A stretch of DNA of 64,000 nucleotides. Origin: Bacillota bacterium (GTDB lineage: Bacteria; Bacillota; Clostridia; Peptostreptococcales; Anaerovoracaceae). Location of the stretch: the NCBI GenBank assembly GCA_017522185.1, contig JAFWZZ010000029.1:62001-126000 (forward strand), read 5' to 3'. Shown here one piece after another: positions 24,940 through 33,600 of this stretch; the first letter of the stretch is position 1; each line of letters opens with the position of its first letter. Both the position numbers and the translations under genes were made by a program. The notes under the pieces are model-generated. The model was given only the letters and a program-made list of their open reading frames with translations, had not been told where the DNA came from and did no database searches.

Positions 24940-26223
24940 TGGAGTGCGATGAAAAAGCGAGACACGAATTTTGAAAAAATGTGCTAGCATATGCATAGAA
25001 AAGGAGAAAAAAATATGCCTAGCAACAATTCAAAATATACAGATGAATTCAGAGAACAAATTGCATTACGTATCCTGAATACCGGTCAGCCAGCAACAAG
25101 AATGGCGGAAGAAATGGGAATAGACACAAATACAGTGTGCCGTTGGGTAAGAGATTACAGAAGAAAGCATAGTATGCCGTCTTATGCTGAAGAAAAAGGA
25201 ATTAGAACATTACCACCAAAGGATAGTATGGAATTGAAACAGCGAATTAAAGAATTTGAAAGACAGCTAAAGGAAAAAGAAAAGGAGAAAGAGCGGTTGA
25301 TAAAACAACTGGCAGATGAAAGGGAGAAGATCGAAATTCTAAAAAAACCTGCACATCTTCATGCAACCACAAGAATGAAATTTGAGTCCATCCTCGAATT
25401 CAGCACCCGGTTCGAGGTGAAGAAGATGTGCGAAGTTCTGGGTGTGAACGGAAGGCGCAGAGTGTTGAAATCAGTGAATATAGAGTACGCCGTTTAATGA
25501 AGGAAAATGGATTTTATCCTGAACTTGCAGTAAAACTCAAGCCTGTCCGGAATGGAAAAAGTGACGGAAGATACTGTGAAAACAAGGTGAAACAGGAGTT
25601 TAAGACGGACAGCTGTAATACCTTATGGGCGGGAGACATCACATATATTAAGACCAGTGTGGGATGGGTGTATCTTGCAGTGGTCATGGATCTGTACAAC
25701 AGGGAAATCATAGGATATTCCCTTGGTAAGAAAATAGATACGGAACTTGTAAAAGCAGCATTGGTAAATGCGATAGGAAGGAGCGGCGTGAAAGATGATT
25801 TAGTATTTCACAGTGACAGAGGCTGCCAGTATTCCAGTAAGGGATACCAGAATCTGCTGGAAGAGAAGGGTATAACGGGAAGTATGAGCAGACATGGATG
25901 TCCGTATGATAATGCCTGCGTTGAGAGCTTTTTTACCTCACTAAAGAAGGAGAAAATATACAGAAAAAGATACGAGACCATGGAAGAAGTGAAAAAAGAT
26001 ATTTTCTGGTATATCGAAATGTTTTATAATAGAAAGAAACGACATTCCGCGTTGGAATATATGACACCAGTAGAATACCGTCTTAAATACGATGAAAAAA
26101 GAATAGCTTAAAGTCAACGTTTGTGTATGCATATGGAAGCGCGGCCATGTCTCAAAAACTCGCTGCACTCCATATGTGGATAGCACTACATTTCGCACCC
26201 CAAAATCAACAATTCGCACTCCA
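24940..26223 (+). mobile_element. decayed IS3-family insertion element
   Basis: An orfA/orfB-type transposase region lies between ends that both read TGGAGTGCGA pointing inward (24940-24949 and 26214-26223). The right side has a second candidate end at 26172 (GCACTCCA), and the block from there inward (TGGAGTGC, GAGACA, CATATGCATA) matches the left end best. So the true right end may be 26172 with another repeat unit outside it. A subterminal pair CATATGCATA/TATGCATATG lies at 24988-24997 and 26126-26135. I see no target duplication. A third copy of the end-type repeat lies at 35760. Confidence 0.8.
25015..26111 (+). pseudogene. IS3-family transposase, orfA fused to disrupted orfB
   Basis: The first part (from the ATG at 25015, AAGGAG upstream) is an OrfA with a helix-turn-helix (MAEEMGIDTNTVCRWVRDY) and a leucine/lysine coiled coil. 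In IS3 elements OrfA ends near an A-run and OrfB follows by -1 frameshift. Here the run of seven A at 25341-25347 leads straight into the OrfB start (MKFESI, then KKMCEVLGV) in the same frame; the old OrfA end (LHIFMQPQE, stop) is visible in the +1 frame. About 60 OrfB residues after LGV appear deleted and the frame shifts near 25440. The rest (RRLMKENGF onward) holds the DDE domain: GDITYIKT, FHSDRGCQYSS and DNACVESFF. The enzyme is probably dead. Confidence 0.75.
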
Positions 26224-26227
26224 GGTG

Positions 26228-26256
26228 TTGCATGCATAACATAATTATGGTAAGAT
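26228..26256 (+). promoter_or_regulatory. predicted promoter of the SipW/TasA-like cluster
   Basis: TTGCAT, a 17-base spacer and TAAGAT begin five bases outside the right repeat of the IS element and 61 bases before the first signal peptidase start. Its closeness to the element suggests transcription starts just inside the cluster. Confidence 0.5.
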
Positions 26257-26288
26257 TTTGAAAAATTGTAGACAATGAGAGGTAATTC

Positions 26289-26927
26289 ATGAAAACAAAA
26301 AGAGATGAGAAGACAACAGTAGCACATAAGACTCTGACCGTTATTGGTGCGATTCTGTGTGCTATTTTAATTCCGATTTTAGCAATTAATGTGACTTTGA
26401 TTGTGAAGAGTTACACAAATGCGGAAGAAGTTCCAAGCATTGGAGGAGTTTTTCCTCTAATTGTGCTGACAGATTCCATGCAGCCGGAGATTGACGGCGG
26501 CGATTTAATTATCTGTCACACCGTAGAACCAAAGGATGTGAAAGATGGCGATATCATTGCATTCTTCGATCCTGCAGGGAATGGTACAAGTATTGTAACC
26601 CACCGTGTTGTGGATGTAACTAAGGAAGATGGCGACATCGCATTTAAGACAAAAGGCGATGCCAATAATGCGGAAGACCGTATGTTGGTAGGCGCTGATG
26701 ATTTGGTAGGGGTTTACCAGGGCCGTATCAAAGGAGCAGGCAACATTGCAATGTTCATGCAGTCCACAACGGGTTTGATTATCTGCGTTGTACTGCCGAT
26801 AATTTTATTGATTGGCTACGACGTGATTCGTCGCCGCAGCTACGAAAAGAAAAGCGCTGTTGATAACGCAGCTCTACTTGCAGAACTGGAAGCGCTGAGA
26901 GCAGAAAAAGCGCAGAAGGATAAATAG
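26289..26927 (+). CDS. sipW: SipW-type signal peptidase I (first copy)
   Basis: A membrane-bound peptidase that removes signal peptides from exported proteins, 212 residues. One helix lies near residues 15-40 and a second at about 161-180. The catalytic serine is S63 in VLTDSMQPEIDGGD and the second catalytic residue is H105 in VTHRVVDV. The Ser/His pair in place of Ser/Lys marks the ER/SipW class, which in Bacillus processes TasA and TapA. The KTKGDANNAED block and the second helix also fit SipW. The C-terminal 30 residues are charged and helical. It is the first gene of the cluster, and the next gene encodes a probable substrate. Confidence 0.88.
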   Translation: MKTKRDEKTTVAHKTLTVIGAILCAILIPILAINVTLIVKSYTNAEEVPSIGGVFPLIVLTDSMQPEIDGGDLIICHTVEPKDVKDGDIIAFFDPAGNGTSIVTHRVVDVTKEDGDIAFKTKGDANNAEDRMLVGADDLVGVYQGRIKGAGNIAMFMQSTTGLIICVVLPIILLIGYDVIRRRSYEKKSAVDNAALLAELEALRAEKAQKDK

Positions 26928-26988
26928 CAAGTAGACGGCGATCAAAATATTACATTCGATTCTAGGTATTCTTTCTTCGGAAGCCACG

Positions 26989-27016
26989 TCCGGGGATGAT
27001 ATATAGAAACCCCGGA
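26989..27016 (+). other. hairpin upstream of the first TasA-like gene
   Basis: TCCGGGG, a 14-base loop and CCCCGGA form a 7-bp GC-rich stem with no T-run. It sits in the leader between sipW and the first fibre-like gene. It might stabilise the mRNA of an abundant product or mark a processing point. Confidence 0.45.
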
Positions 27017-27066
27017 AGAGGGGGAGAATGAAAGAAAAATTAAGACTAATCGAAAGGAGTTCTATC

Positions 27067-27756
27067 ATGAAAAAGAATAAGATGATGAGATTAGCATCAT
27101 GCTTATTAGTAGCAGTACTGTTAACTACAAGCATGATCAGTGGTACATTCGCGAAGTATACTACAACTGTATCCAGCGAAGACGCTGCAAGAGTTGCATA
27201 CTGGGGATTCCAGGCAAGCAATAGCATGGATATTAAGGCGTTATTCACTGACAAATATACCAATGTAGACTCTGTGGACGATAAAGATGTTATCGCTCCA
27301 GGCACATCCGGTTCTAAGACATTTGCTTTTGCATGGGATGAAGAAGTAAGTGCTTATGGTGCCCAAGTTGCGGTTACAGGTCCAGAAGTTGCATATAACT
27401 TTACTGTTGCTGTAGAAGACACATGTGACCCACTGATCAAGGATAACAAAAATATCCAGTGGAAACTGGACGACGGTGCGTGGGGTACTTGGGATCAGTT
27501 AGTAGCATCTATTAAGGCTCTGTCTGGTGAAGAAGATGGTTCTAAAGATTATGACCCAAACACATTACCAGTAGCATTTACAAAAAATGATGATACACAC
27601 ACAATTGCTTGGCAGTGGAACTTTGGAGGTACTGAAAATTACACAGTAGATGGCAAGCCTCTGACTCAGGATGAGTATGATACTTACATGGGTAATGCAG
27701 CAGAATTAGACGACTGCTCTATTAAGATTACAATCACTGCAACTCAGGTTGACTAA
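27067..27756 (+). CDS. TasA/camelysin-like exported protein 1
   Basis: A 229-residue exported protein. The N-terminus is a SipW-type signal segment: basic MKKNKMMR, a hydrophobic stretch, then SGTFAKYTTTVSSED. The A-K-Y triplet at residues 29-31 follows the expected cut site. The mature part is beta-rich and acidic, with an early APGTSGSKTFAFAWDEE strand pair. The C-terminus has W-Q-W, then DEYDTYMGNAAELDD, and ends ITATQVD. I assign it to the TasA/camelysin (CalY) type by signal motif and fold pattern, not by overall identity. AAAGGAG precedes the ATG at 27067. It follows sipW by 140 bases and has its own terminator, which suggests a separately tuned, abundant product. Confidence 0.7.
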   Translation: MKKNKMMRLASCLLVAVLLTTSMISGTFAKYTTTVSSEDAARVAYWGFQASNSMDIKALFTDKYTNVDSVDDKDVIAPGTSGSKTFAFAWDEEVSAYGAQVAVTGPEVAYNFTVAVEDTCDPLIKDNKNIQWKLDDGAWGTWDQLVASIKALSGEEDGSKDYDPNTLPVAFTKNDDTHTIAWQWNFGGTENYTVDGKPLTQDEYDTYMGNAAELDDCSIKITITATQVD

Positions 27757-27797
27757 TTACAGCAAATCGTTTTTAGCCAAAACATAATTGATTTTAC

Positions 27798-27842
27798 ATA
27801 TCCCTCGGGCTCATCGTGGCTGGGCCCGAGTGGATATTTTTC
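27798..27842 (+). terminator. terminator inside the SipW/TasA-like cluster
   Basis: ATATCCCTCGGGC, a 13-base loop and GCCCGAGTGGATAT with one mismatch are followed by TTTTTCC. It splits the cluster into an upstream pair (sipW copy 1 plus TasA-like 1) and a downstream five-gene block. Confidence 0.85.
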
Positions 27843-27930
27843 CTATTTATCTATTCTGTATTTTTCAAAGGGTGAAAGTGCTTGTCTTTTGAAAAGGACA
27901 GAACCAAAAGGTCTATTGGAGGAACTGCGA

Positions 27931-28839
27931 ATGAAGAACGAAGGAACAACAGAGAAAAAATGGATATGGCTATGGGCGCTGGTTCTTATGGTAGGCGTTG
28001 CAGCAACTGTAATCTGTTTGGTAGACCGTTATTCCGATTACATGATGGACGATTCCGGGGCATTACCATTGGTACCGCAAGCTGATGCAGATGCTGGATT
28101 TGATGATGAGGATTCTGGCTCTGGTGATGCAGACGCTGTCTTTGTGAGAATCCCAAAGTCCGGGTTTGAGATTAGCGATGGAGGAAATGTATGGACAGCA
28201 TCTACAGATGTCGAAATTTTCAATGTTTCTTATGAAGATAATCAGTGTAACGTTACTGTAAATGGAGGAAATGGTGAGAAGGTCATTGCACCGGGAACTA
28301 CCAATGCTTTTGTGTTTAAAGTAAAGAATACCGGGGAAACAGCGTTGGACTATGAGGTAGATTTGGAAGCCTTCTTTACGCCGAAAGATACTATCATTCC
28401 AATTCAGGCAAAGATTTCCCGTTATGATGGGGAATGGGTTGCTGGTGACACTTCCAATTTTATTGATATTACTAATGTGGAAGACATTCATGACAAAGGA
28501 ACATTGGGTGCAGGCAGATATACGTATTACGCACTGGAATGGGTATGGCCGTTTGAACAGGGTCTGGATGAACTTGATACTTCTTTGGGAAATGCAAGTT
28601 TAAGAGATGACATTACATTTACCCTTCGCGTGAAGACGACGGCATATATGAGCACAGACCCTAATGCTGATGCTGGCATTCGGGCACCATCTACAGGAGA
28701 TTCTGCTAAGACATTGACATGGATTCTGCTGGCAGGTTGTGCAATTGCAGCTTTCATCCTGTTACTGTTCTGGAGAAGAAAAGAGGACGATGAAAAGGCT
28801 TCTGAAATGGAGGCAGAAAAGCTTGAACAAGAAGAATAA
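27931..28839 (+). CDS. membrane-anchored TasA-like protein with a degenerate LPxTG-like tail
   Basis: A 302-residue exported protein with an N-terminal membrane helix (about residues 9-30) and a C-terminal one. After the first helix comes an acidic spacer rich in Asp, Ser and Gly, then a beta-rich domain with IAPGTTNAFVFKVKNTGETAL. The motif W-V-W-P-F followed by DELDTSLGNAS and DDITFTLRV recalls the end of the first TasA-like protein. The C-terminus reads RAPSTGDSAK, a hydrophobic helix and RRKED, which is the layout of a sortase signal with APSTG in place of LPxTG. No sortase gene is in the window. GGAGGA lies before the ATG at 27931. It may be the anchor or assembly base for the small proteins. 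Confidence 0.65.
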   Translation: MKNEGTTEKKWIWLWALVLMVGVAATVICLVDRYSDYMMDDSGALPLVPQADADAGFDDEDSGSGDADAVFVRIPKSGFEISDGGNVWTASTDVEIFNVSYEDNQCNVTVNGGNGEKVIAPGTTNAFVFKVKNTGETALDYEVDLEAFFTPKDTIIPIQAKISRYDGEWVAGDTSNFIDITNVEDIHDKGTLGAGRYTYYALEWVWPFEQGLDELDTSLGNASLRDDITFTLRVKTTAYMSTDPNADAGIRAPSTGDSAKTLTWILLAGCAIAAFILLLFWRRKEDDEKASEMEAEKLEQEE

Positions 28840-29374
28840 AGGGAAAGAGACTATACGAGTACTGCTGTTAATTCTTTGTGGTTTCATGATTGGATTGCAG
28901 GTATACATGGCAAATGCAAACGCTCTTGTTGGCGAGAAACTGCCAATGCCTTTTGGCTATGGCGCAGCGGTGGTACTTTCAGGAAGCATGGAGCCGGAGC
29001 TATCCAAAGGTGATCTGATTTTTGTAAAGGAAGATACTTTTGATGTAGGTGATGTGGTTGTGTACCAGGACGTGAATTATTTGGTAGTTCACAGAGTCAT
29101 CTCCATCAACGAAGATACTGTGGTTACAAAAGGGGATGCCAATAACACGGATGATGGGGAAATTCCGATGAGCGTCGTAAAAGGCAAAGTTACCTTTTGG
29201 ATACCAGCTTTAGGCTATTTTGTTAATTTCATGAAAACTGGCGTTGGCACGGCGCTGACGTTGATTGCAGCTTTTCTTTTGATTGAGATTCCAAGAAGAA
29301 GAGAAGCGAAGAAAGATGAGCAAGAGAGAGAAAAGATTATCGCAGAGATTGAACGTTTGCGTAAGGAAATATAG
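28790..29374 (+). CDS. sipW: SipW-type signal peptidase I (second copy)
   Basis: A second ER/SipW-class signal peptidase of 194 residues. The catalytic serine is S66 in VVLSGSMEPELSKGD and the histidine is H101 in VVHRVISI. The block VVTKGDANNTDDGEI follows. One helix lies near residues 22-42 and one at about 150-167, with a charged coiled-coil-like C-terminus. It is diverged from the first copy. The start is uncertain: the ATG at 28790 lies within the previous gene and has AGAGGA very close; a TTG at 28823 has GGAGG nine bases upstream. Either way it overlaps the anchor gene, so the two are translationally coupled. Two small TasA-like genes follow. Confidence 0.85.
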   Translation: MKRLLKWRQKSLNKKNKGKETIRVLLLILCGFMIGLQVYMANANALVGEKLPMPFGYGAAVVLSGSMEPELSKGDLIFVKEDTFDVGDVVVYQDVNYLVVHRVISINEDTVVTKGDANNTDDGEIPMSVVKGKVTFWIPALGYFVNFMKTGVGTALTLIAAFLLIEIPRRREAKKDEQEREKIIAEIERLRKEI

Positions 29375-29395
29375 GAGAGGAAGGAGGACCATGCG

Positions 29396-29914
29396 ATGGG
29401 AAAAGCAAGACATAAGAAAACAACTGGTGTGAACATTCCGATGTGCGTCGCATGTGTTTTGTTCTGCCTGACTTTGATTTCCATTCATATGACAAGCGGC
29501 TTTTATGCGAAGTATACAGTAGGAGCTGAAGGTAACGATGGTGCCAGAGTAGCAATCATGGCTACAGATGCGGAAATCAACTTGGAAGATTTTTGTCTTG
29601 CGCCAGGCGAAGAAAAGGAGTTTACTGTTACACTAACAAATCAAGAGAATGAACGCGTTTGTGAAGTGGCACAGTCTTACACTTTGAAGGTTGAGAATTT
29701 AACGAATAATCTCGACTTTGCATATGAATATTATCTGATGGATACAGGAACAATGACAATAGTCGATGAAGCTACAGGAATTTTTGAAGCGGGAACTGCG
29801 GAGACTGCAACTTATAAGGTAAAGGTACTTTGGCCTGATGTTCCGCAGCCGGCAAATCATGCTTTTGAGATGGATGCTTTGAGAATTGTTGTTCATGCAG
29901 AGCAGATTGATTAA
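29396..29914 (+). CDS. TasA/camelysin-like exported protein 2
   Basis: A 172-residue exported protein. After a basic N-terminus and hydrophobic helix the sequence reads TSGFYAKYTVGAEGNDGARVAI, the same A-K-Y arrangement as in protein 1. The mature domain has an APGEEKEFTVTLTNQ strand pair, a short helix and an end ADALRIV-like segment, actually MDALRIVVHAEQID, close to the ITATQVD end of protein 1. It has no C-terminal anchor. The ATG at 29396 has GGAGG eight bases upstream; an ATG at 29391 is in another frame. It lies 21 bases after the second signal peptidase and is a likely substrate of it. Confidence 0.65.
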   Translation: MGKARHKKTTGVNIPMCVACVLFCLTLISIHMTSGFYAKYTVGAEGNDGARVAIMATDAEINLEDFCLAPGEEKEFTVTLTNQENERVCEVAQSYTLKVENLTNNLDFAYEYYLMDTGTMTIVDEATGIFEAGTAETATYKVKVLWPDVPQPANHAFEMDALRIVVHAEQID

Positions 29915-29926
29915 GGAGGGCATTTT

Positions 29927-30664
29927 ATGGATAAGAAGAAAAAAAGATTTTCTAGATCTTGTCAAGCTGGTGCGCTTCTTTTGATCTTTGTGTTGCTACT
30001 GTCGTTAAGTGTTGGGCTTCATGCAAAATATATAGATACGGAAGATAAGGATGTTGCAGCCATTGCCAAGAACTTCTATTTCGAAAGCGATTTGTTAACG
30101 GCATCTACAGGTGCAATGCCACAATATACTTTAGAAGCGGGCGTAGATGATATTACTTTTGTTCTGCGAAATTATCCCGATGAATTGCGAGAATCAGAAG
30201 TAGATATCCACTATGAAGTTACTTTAGAAAAAGAGGGCGTAACCAAGGAGAAAAAGACAGGCGAACTGAAAATAAATCAGAAAGTAGAAAATATTACGTT
30301 TTCTGATTTGGAACCAGGCGTTTATGAGGTAAAGGCGAAGGCGACAAAACCGTATGTATCGTTATTACATGGAAGATTCACGCTGATTGGCATAGACGAA
30401 GAGCTATATTATAGCGTTAGCGATGCGCCGGGAAGCCCGAACATAAAAGTTACCATTACAACAACTGACTATGCCGGAACGGTAAAGATTAGTTGGCCTG
30501 ATGGTGTGCTACCAGACAATACAGAAGAGATGCTAGAGACTGCAAAGGGAAAAAATTGCGAAATTACTGTAAAGGCACAGTCTGAATATGTTCTACAATT
30601 CTTCAAAGAAATGCCAAGCAAGGATTATACAACAAAGATTACAGTTACGAAAGATATCGTCTAG
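29927..30664 (+). CDS. TasA/camelysin-like exported protein 3
   Basis: A 245-residue exported protein. The N-terminus is very basic (MDKKKKRFSR), followed by a hydrophobic helix and VGLHAKYIDTEDKD, again with A-K-Y. The mature part differs from the other two: it has repeated two-strand units (VDIHYEVTLEKEGV, GVYEVKAKATK) that look like immunoglobulin-like beta-sandwiches, and ends TKITVTKDIV. Similarity to proteins 1 and 2 is limited to the signal segment and general beta content. It starts 12 bases after protein 2 and ends 20 bases before the giant gene, so it is within the same transcript. Confidence 0.6.
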   Translation: MDKKKKRFSRSCQAGALLLIFVLLLSLSVGLHAKYIDTEDKDVAAIAKNFYFESDLLTASTGAMPQYTLEAGVDDITFVLRNYPDELRESEVDIHYEVTLEKEGVTKEKKTGELKINQKVENITFSDLEPGVYEVKAKATKPYVSLLHGRFTLIGIDEELYYSVSDAPGSPNIKVTITTTDYAGTVKISWPDGVLPDNTEEMLETAKGKNCEITVKAQSEYVLQFFKEMPSKDYTTKITVTKDIV

Positions 30665-30684
30665 AAAGAAAGGAGGAATCAGCG

Positions 30685-33600
30685 ATGGAAAAACAAAGAT
30701 ACAAGAAGATTTTAGCTCTATTCCTGGCTCTTTCGATGGTTCTTTCTACGAGTGGAATTCCAGGAGTCTATGGAGATACATCTAGCCAGGATCCATTGAC
30801 GCCAAGGGATGGCGGTGTTGTTTTTTCTGCGGGGATGTATACTGATGCGGACCGTACAAATTTAGATACGATGTTAACCAAGGAAGGTGCAACCCTAGAG
30901 GATTGGGTGTACCAAAGTAGCAGTGCCAGCTCTGAAGATAGATATTTAGGGATTACGCTGGCTGGATTGGATATGTACAATACCCAATACAGAGTTGTTG
31001 TGGAAATGGATCCTATTTTATATGTAAATATGAATAGTGAGCCGACGTTGACTGACGCAACGGTTAGCTATGAAAAGAATGCAGACTTTACGGTAAGTAC
31101 AACGGGCCTATATCCTGTACATAAATACAGCTTTTCCAATTTGACATATTTGATTGATCCGGGCGTATCCGGATTGACAATTGGTTTGCCAATTCGTTTC
31201 GACCAGCGTTTATGGAATAAGCAGAATGGCGGTTTGTTAGGTAATGGCGAAAGGCCATTATTGCGTGTATATTTGGAAGGGAAACAGGGTACAGGAGAGT
31301 TTGATAAAGTTGAAGATTATGATGTAGCTTTACAGAATGCAACAGTTAAAGGTAGTCTGAAATTCAGTCCGACTTTCAATTCATATGTGAATGGTAACCA
31401 AACCTCAATCATGGGTGTAGATGACAAAGTGCGAGGGGTATTTGCGCAGTTTGGAGCAAATAATGCTGCTAATGGACATTATGCGAAGGATGTTCAAGTT
31501 AAAATCAAACTGCCGACCTGCGTAATAAATGAAACGAAGTATGATTTGGTATACGAAGGTTTTAATTTCGTAACATCTAATGGCGAGCCTGCAGTACAGA
31601 CAACCGTGGAAACGGACAGTTCCGGTAATGTAGTTTATACTTTTTCAGGTTCAGAAATATATTTTACCGGTAGCAGCATGTTCCAAATCTATTTTGCAGC
31701 ACCGGAAGCATTGAAAAATGTAGATGGTACCCATGATTTTAAGGGGAGCATTGCAGTCACAGAAGATGGAGTGACAGTTTGTTCTGCAATGCAGATTGCA
31801 ATCAGGGTAGAAGTCGGGGGTGCTCCGATTTTGGTAGCAGGCTCCGCGTCTGGACTTGCGAATACTGTTGATACCGACACTGTGCAATTCTTGGGGACTC
31901 TTTCCATGAGAAATGATTCTGCAAAGAATGACAGCGGTCCTCTTATGGTGAAACTAGCTTTTGACACAAACAACACCAACGCAGTAGGGATATCTACCAT
32001 CAATATCATGAAGGCGACCGCCGTTACGAGTATTAAGGTAGACTATACATTGGTTGATGAAAATGGTGAGCCGGCGTTTCTTGACGAGGCGACTGGAGAA
32101 AATAAAATCCATTCAGTAGTGATTACTGCAGCGAGAGGCTCATATCGAATTTTTTCAAGAGGTGACTTACCAGCTGAACACCAAAAGTACTACTTTAAAA
32201 CAGTTTCTTATGTATTAGATAATTTGCCTGCAAATACCTATGCATATAACAAAAGTGCGGTGCGTTCTCCTTCTAGCGGAGGTACCTTCTGGGGATATGT
32301 GAAGACGACAGTAGTTCCATCTATAAAACCAAAGCATACTATAGAAGTTTACCGTGTTGGGGAAGAAAGTCCAGCAATAACAGGGTCTACAGTAACAGAC
32401 ATCAATAATGGTACATCATCATCTTATGGTTTAACGTCTGCGACTGTTTCTAAAACTTATGTGCAGGCAGGGGATTCTGTGACAATTGGGGGAACCATTG
32501 ACATGGCAACTTACCCTTACTCCAGCAATAACTGCTTGGATGATATTCGTATCGGACTAATCCTCCCGGAAGGCGTGACACCAAATGCTGCCGGAATCAA
32601 AGCGACCGGCACAGGAGGCACATTGGCAGCTAAATCTGTGCAATTACGATCTGACATTAACGTAGGCGTAAATAAGAATTACTACGTGATCGAATTTGCA
32701 TCAGATTATAAAATCGGTCTTTGGAATGAAAAACTGAAGCCACTACCGGGTGGCGCTACATTGAAAGTGCAAATTCAATTAAATAGTGAAAAAACCGTAT
32801 CGAGTCAGACAATCTTGCTAAGGGAGTGTATGTTTGTTGCAGGTTATCAGCGTGCTAATGCAGCAGGGGGCTCTTATAGTGAGTATGCTGTTGCTGACAT
32901 CTATGACTTAAACGGAAATGGTAAAACTACTGACAAAATTGGTAAATTTAGAACGAGTGTAACTGCATCAGTTACTTTTGATGCTGTACCTGCAGAATTA
33001 GCAATTACAGATGAACTGATAAATGCAAAGGATGAGAGCGGTCAGAATATGACCACAGAAACTTTTGCGGACGTTCTGGATTATAACCTTAGAATTGCTT
33101 GTACAGAAGGCGGAACGGCTTCTGACTTCTACTATATCATTCCGATTCCGAAGACAACCATGACGATGGAAACGGATTTTGTTCAGAAATGTGATGTAGA
33201 TTTGTTCCTAAAGGATAAGCCAACCTTTACAACAACAGACGGGACGCCATTAAAACTGGTTTACACAACTACGCCAGTGAAAAATTACGCAGAAGCTCTA
33301 GGTGTTACAGATTGGTCAGAGACACTTCCAGATGGTAAAACATGGGATGATGTAACGTTGATCAAAGTTGTTGCAAGTGATGCAAATACGGTCATTGCAA
33401 ATGGTTCAGTTACAAACGTATCTGTTCCCCTGGGATTTTCCAAAGACTTAGAACTGGATTATATCCATATGGCAGGATATCAGATTCAGTGGAGCAGTAG
33501 AGGTTATTACTGTTATGAGGTTGGTCACAACAATAATAGTGGTATCAAATCTACTGACGGGGTGCTCATGACACTGACCTATTCAGCAAAGGACCCAATC

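Noticed and set aside
24940-26223. A target-site duplication for the IS element
   Set aside because: The bases outside both candidate ends (CCAAT on the left, TATGT or GGTGT on the right) do not match, so none is claimed.
28670-28740. A true LPxTG sortase signal on the anchored protein
   Set aside because: The motif reads APSTG and no sortase gene is in the window, so it is only called LPxTG-like.
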